Positions 5,538 through 5,570 of a stretch of 5,570 nt of DNA are shown here, one piece after another (within the stretch, counting starts at the first letter, position 1; each line of letters opens with the position of its first letter). The notes below the pieces were generated by a model, which ran no database searches, was not told where the DNA came from, and worked only from the letters and a program-made list of their open reading frames with translations. The translations under genes were made by a program, and so were the position numbers. This stretch comes from an uncultured Collinsella sp. (GTDB lineage: Bacteria; Actinomycetota; Coriobacteriia; Coriobacteriales; Coriobacteriaceae). The DNA is taken from contig URWS01000118.1 in assembly GCA_900551605.1 (NCBI GenBank), positions 1-5,570 on the forward strand, written 5' to 3'.

Positions 5538-5570
5538 CTGTCTCTTATACACATCTCCGAGCCCACGAGA
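5538..5570. other. Nextera/Tn5 sequencing-adapter contamination
   Basis: CTGTCTCTTATACACATCT (5538-5556) is exactly the 19-bp Tn5 mosaic end used in Nextera libraries. The following CCGAGCCCACGAGA (5557-5570) is the start of the read-2 adapter. It is placed at the very end of the sequence, inside a coding frame, as expected from untrimmed read-through at a contig end. On the minus strand it yields the well-known false peptide GSEMCIRDR fused to the native GH32 fragment. Confidence 0.97.

Noticed and set aside
5234..5566. A complete 110-residue protein starting with GSEMCIRDR at the right end
   Set aside because: The first nine or so codons are sequencing adapter. Only 5234-5537 is native, and that is a truncated GH32 gene.

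Overview
The window looks like chromosomal DNA from a strictly fermentative, moderately high-GC gut bacterium. A Coriobacteriia member such as Collinsella is my best guess, from the protein style and the gene set (pyruvate formate-lyase activase, DegV, PTS sucrose utilisation). No rRNA or other taxonomic marker is present, so this is inference. All genes lie on the minus strand, so transcription runs from the right end of the window to the left.

Right to left: the last 33 bases (5538-5570) are not genomic. They are the Tn5 mosaic end plus the start of the Nextera read-2 adapter. Native sequence begins inside the 3' part of a GH32 glycosidase gene (5234-5537), of which only the C-terminal beta-sandwich remains. 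A 45-base gap leads to a PTS sucrose-family EIIBC permease (3737-5188). After a 100-base spacer holding a strong hairpin comes a complete GH32 sucrose-6-phosphate hydrolase (2194-3636). These three genes form a fructoside/sucrose uptake and cleavage operon: the permease imports and phosphorylates sucrose, the complete hydrolase splits sucrose 6-phosphate, and the truncated second GH32 enzyme probably handles another beta-fructoside. No EIIA domain, fructokinase or regulator is present here.

A 243-base leader region (1951-2193) separates the operon from a DegV-family fatty-acid-binding protein gene (1090-1950). It contains a mini-ORF behind a strong Shine-Dalgarno sequence, a 9-base direct repeat with exact 20-base periodicity, a promoter candidate and a 14-bp hairpin. 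The DegV gene ends at a clear intrinsic terminator (1022-1058). The last gene is pflA (85-903), a radical-SAM activase with its own upstream gap. Its partner pflB is not downstream and is not elsewhere in the window. The left end (1-84) has no gene and holds a perfect 10-bp inverted repeat resembling a dispersed palindromic element.

I see no CRISPR array, tRNA, transposase, toxin-antitoxin or defence gene, and no evidence for a novel multi-gene system. The observations most worth a second look are the adapter artefact, which creates a false protein N-terminus, the two GH32 genes flanking one permease, and the structured intergenic regions.
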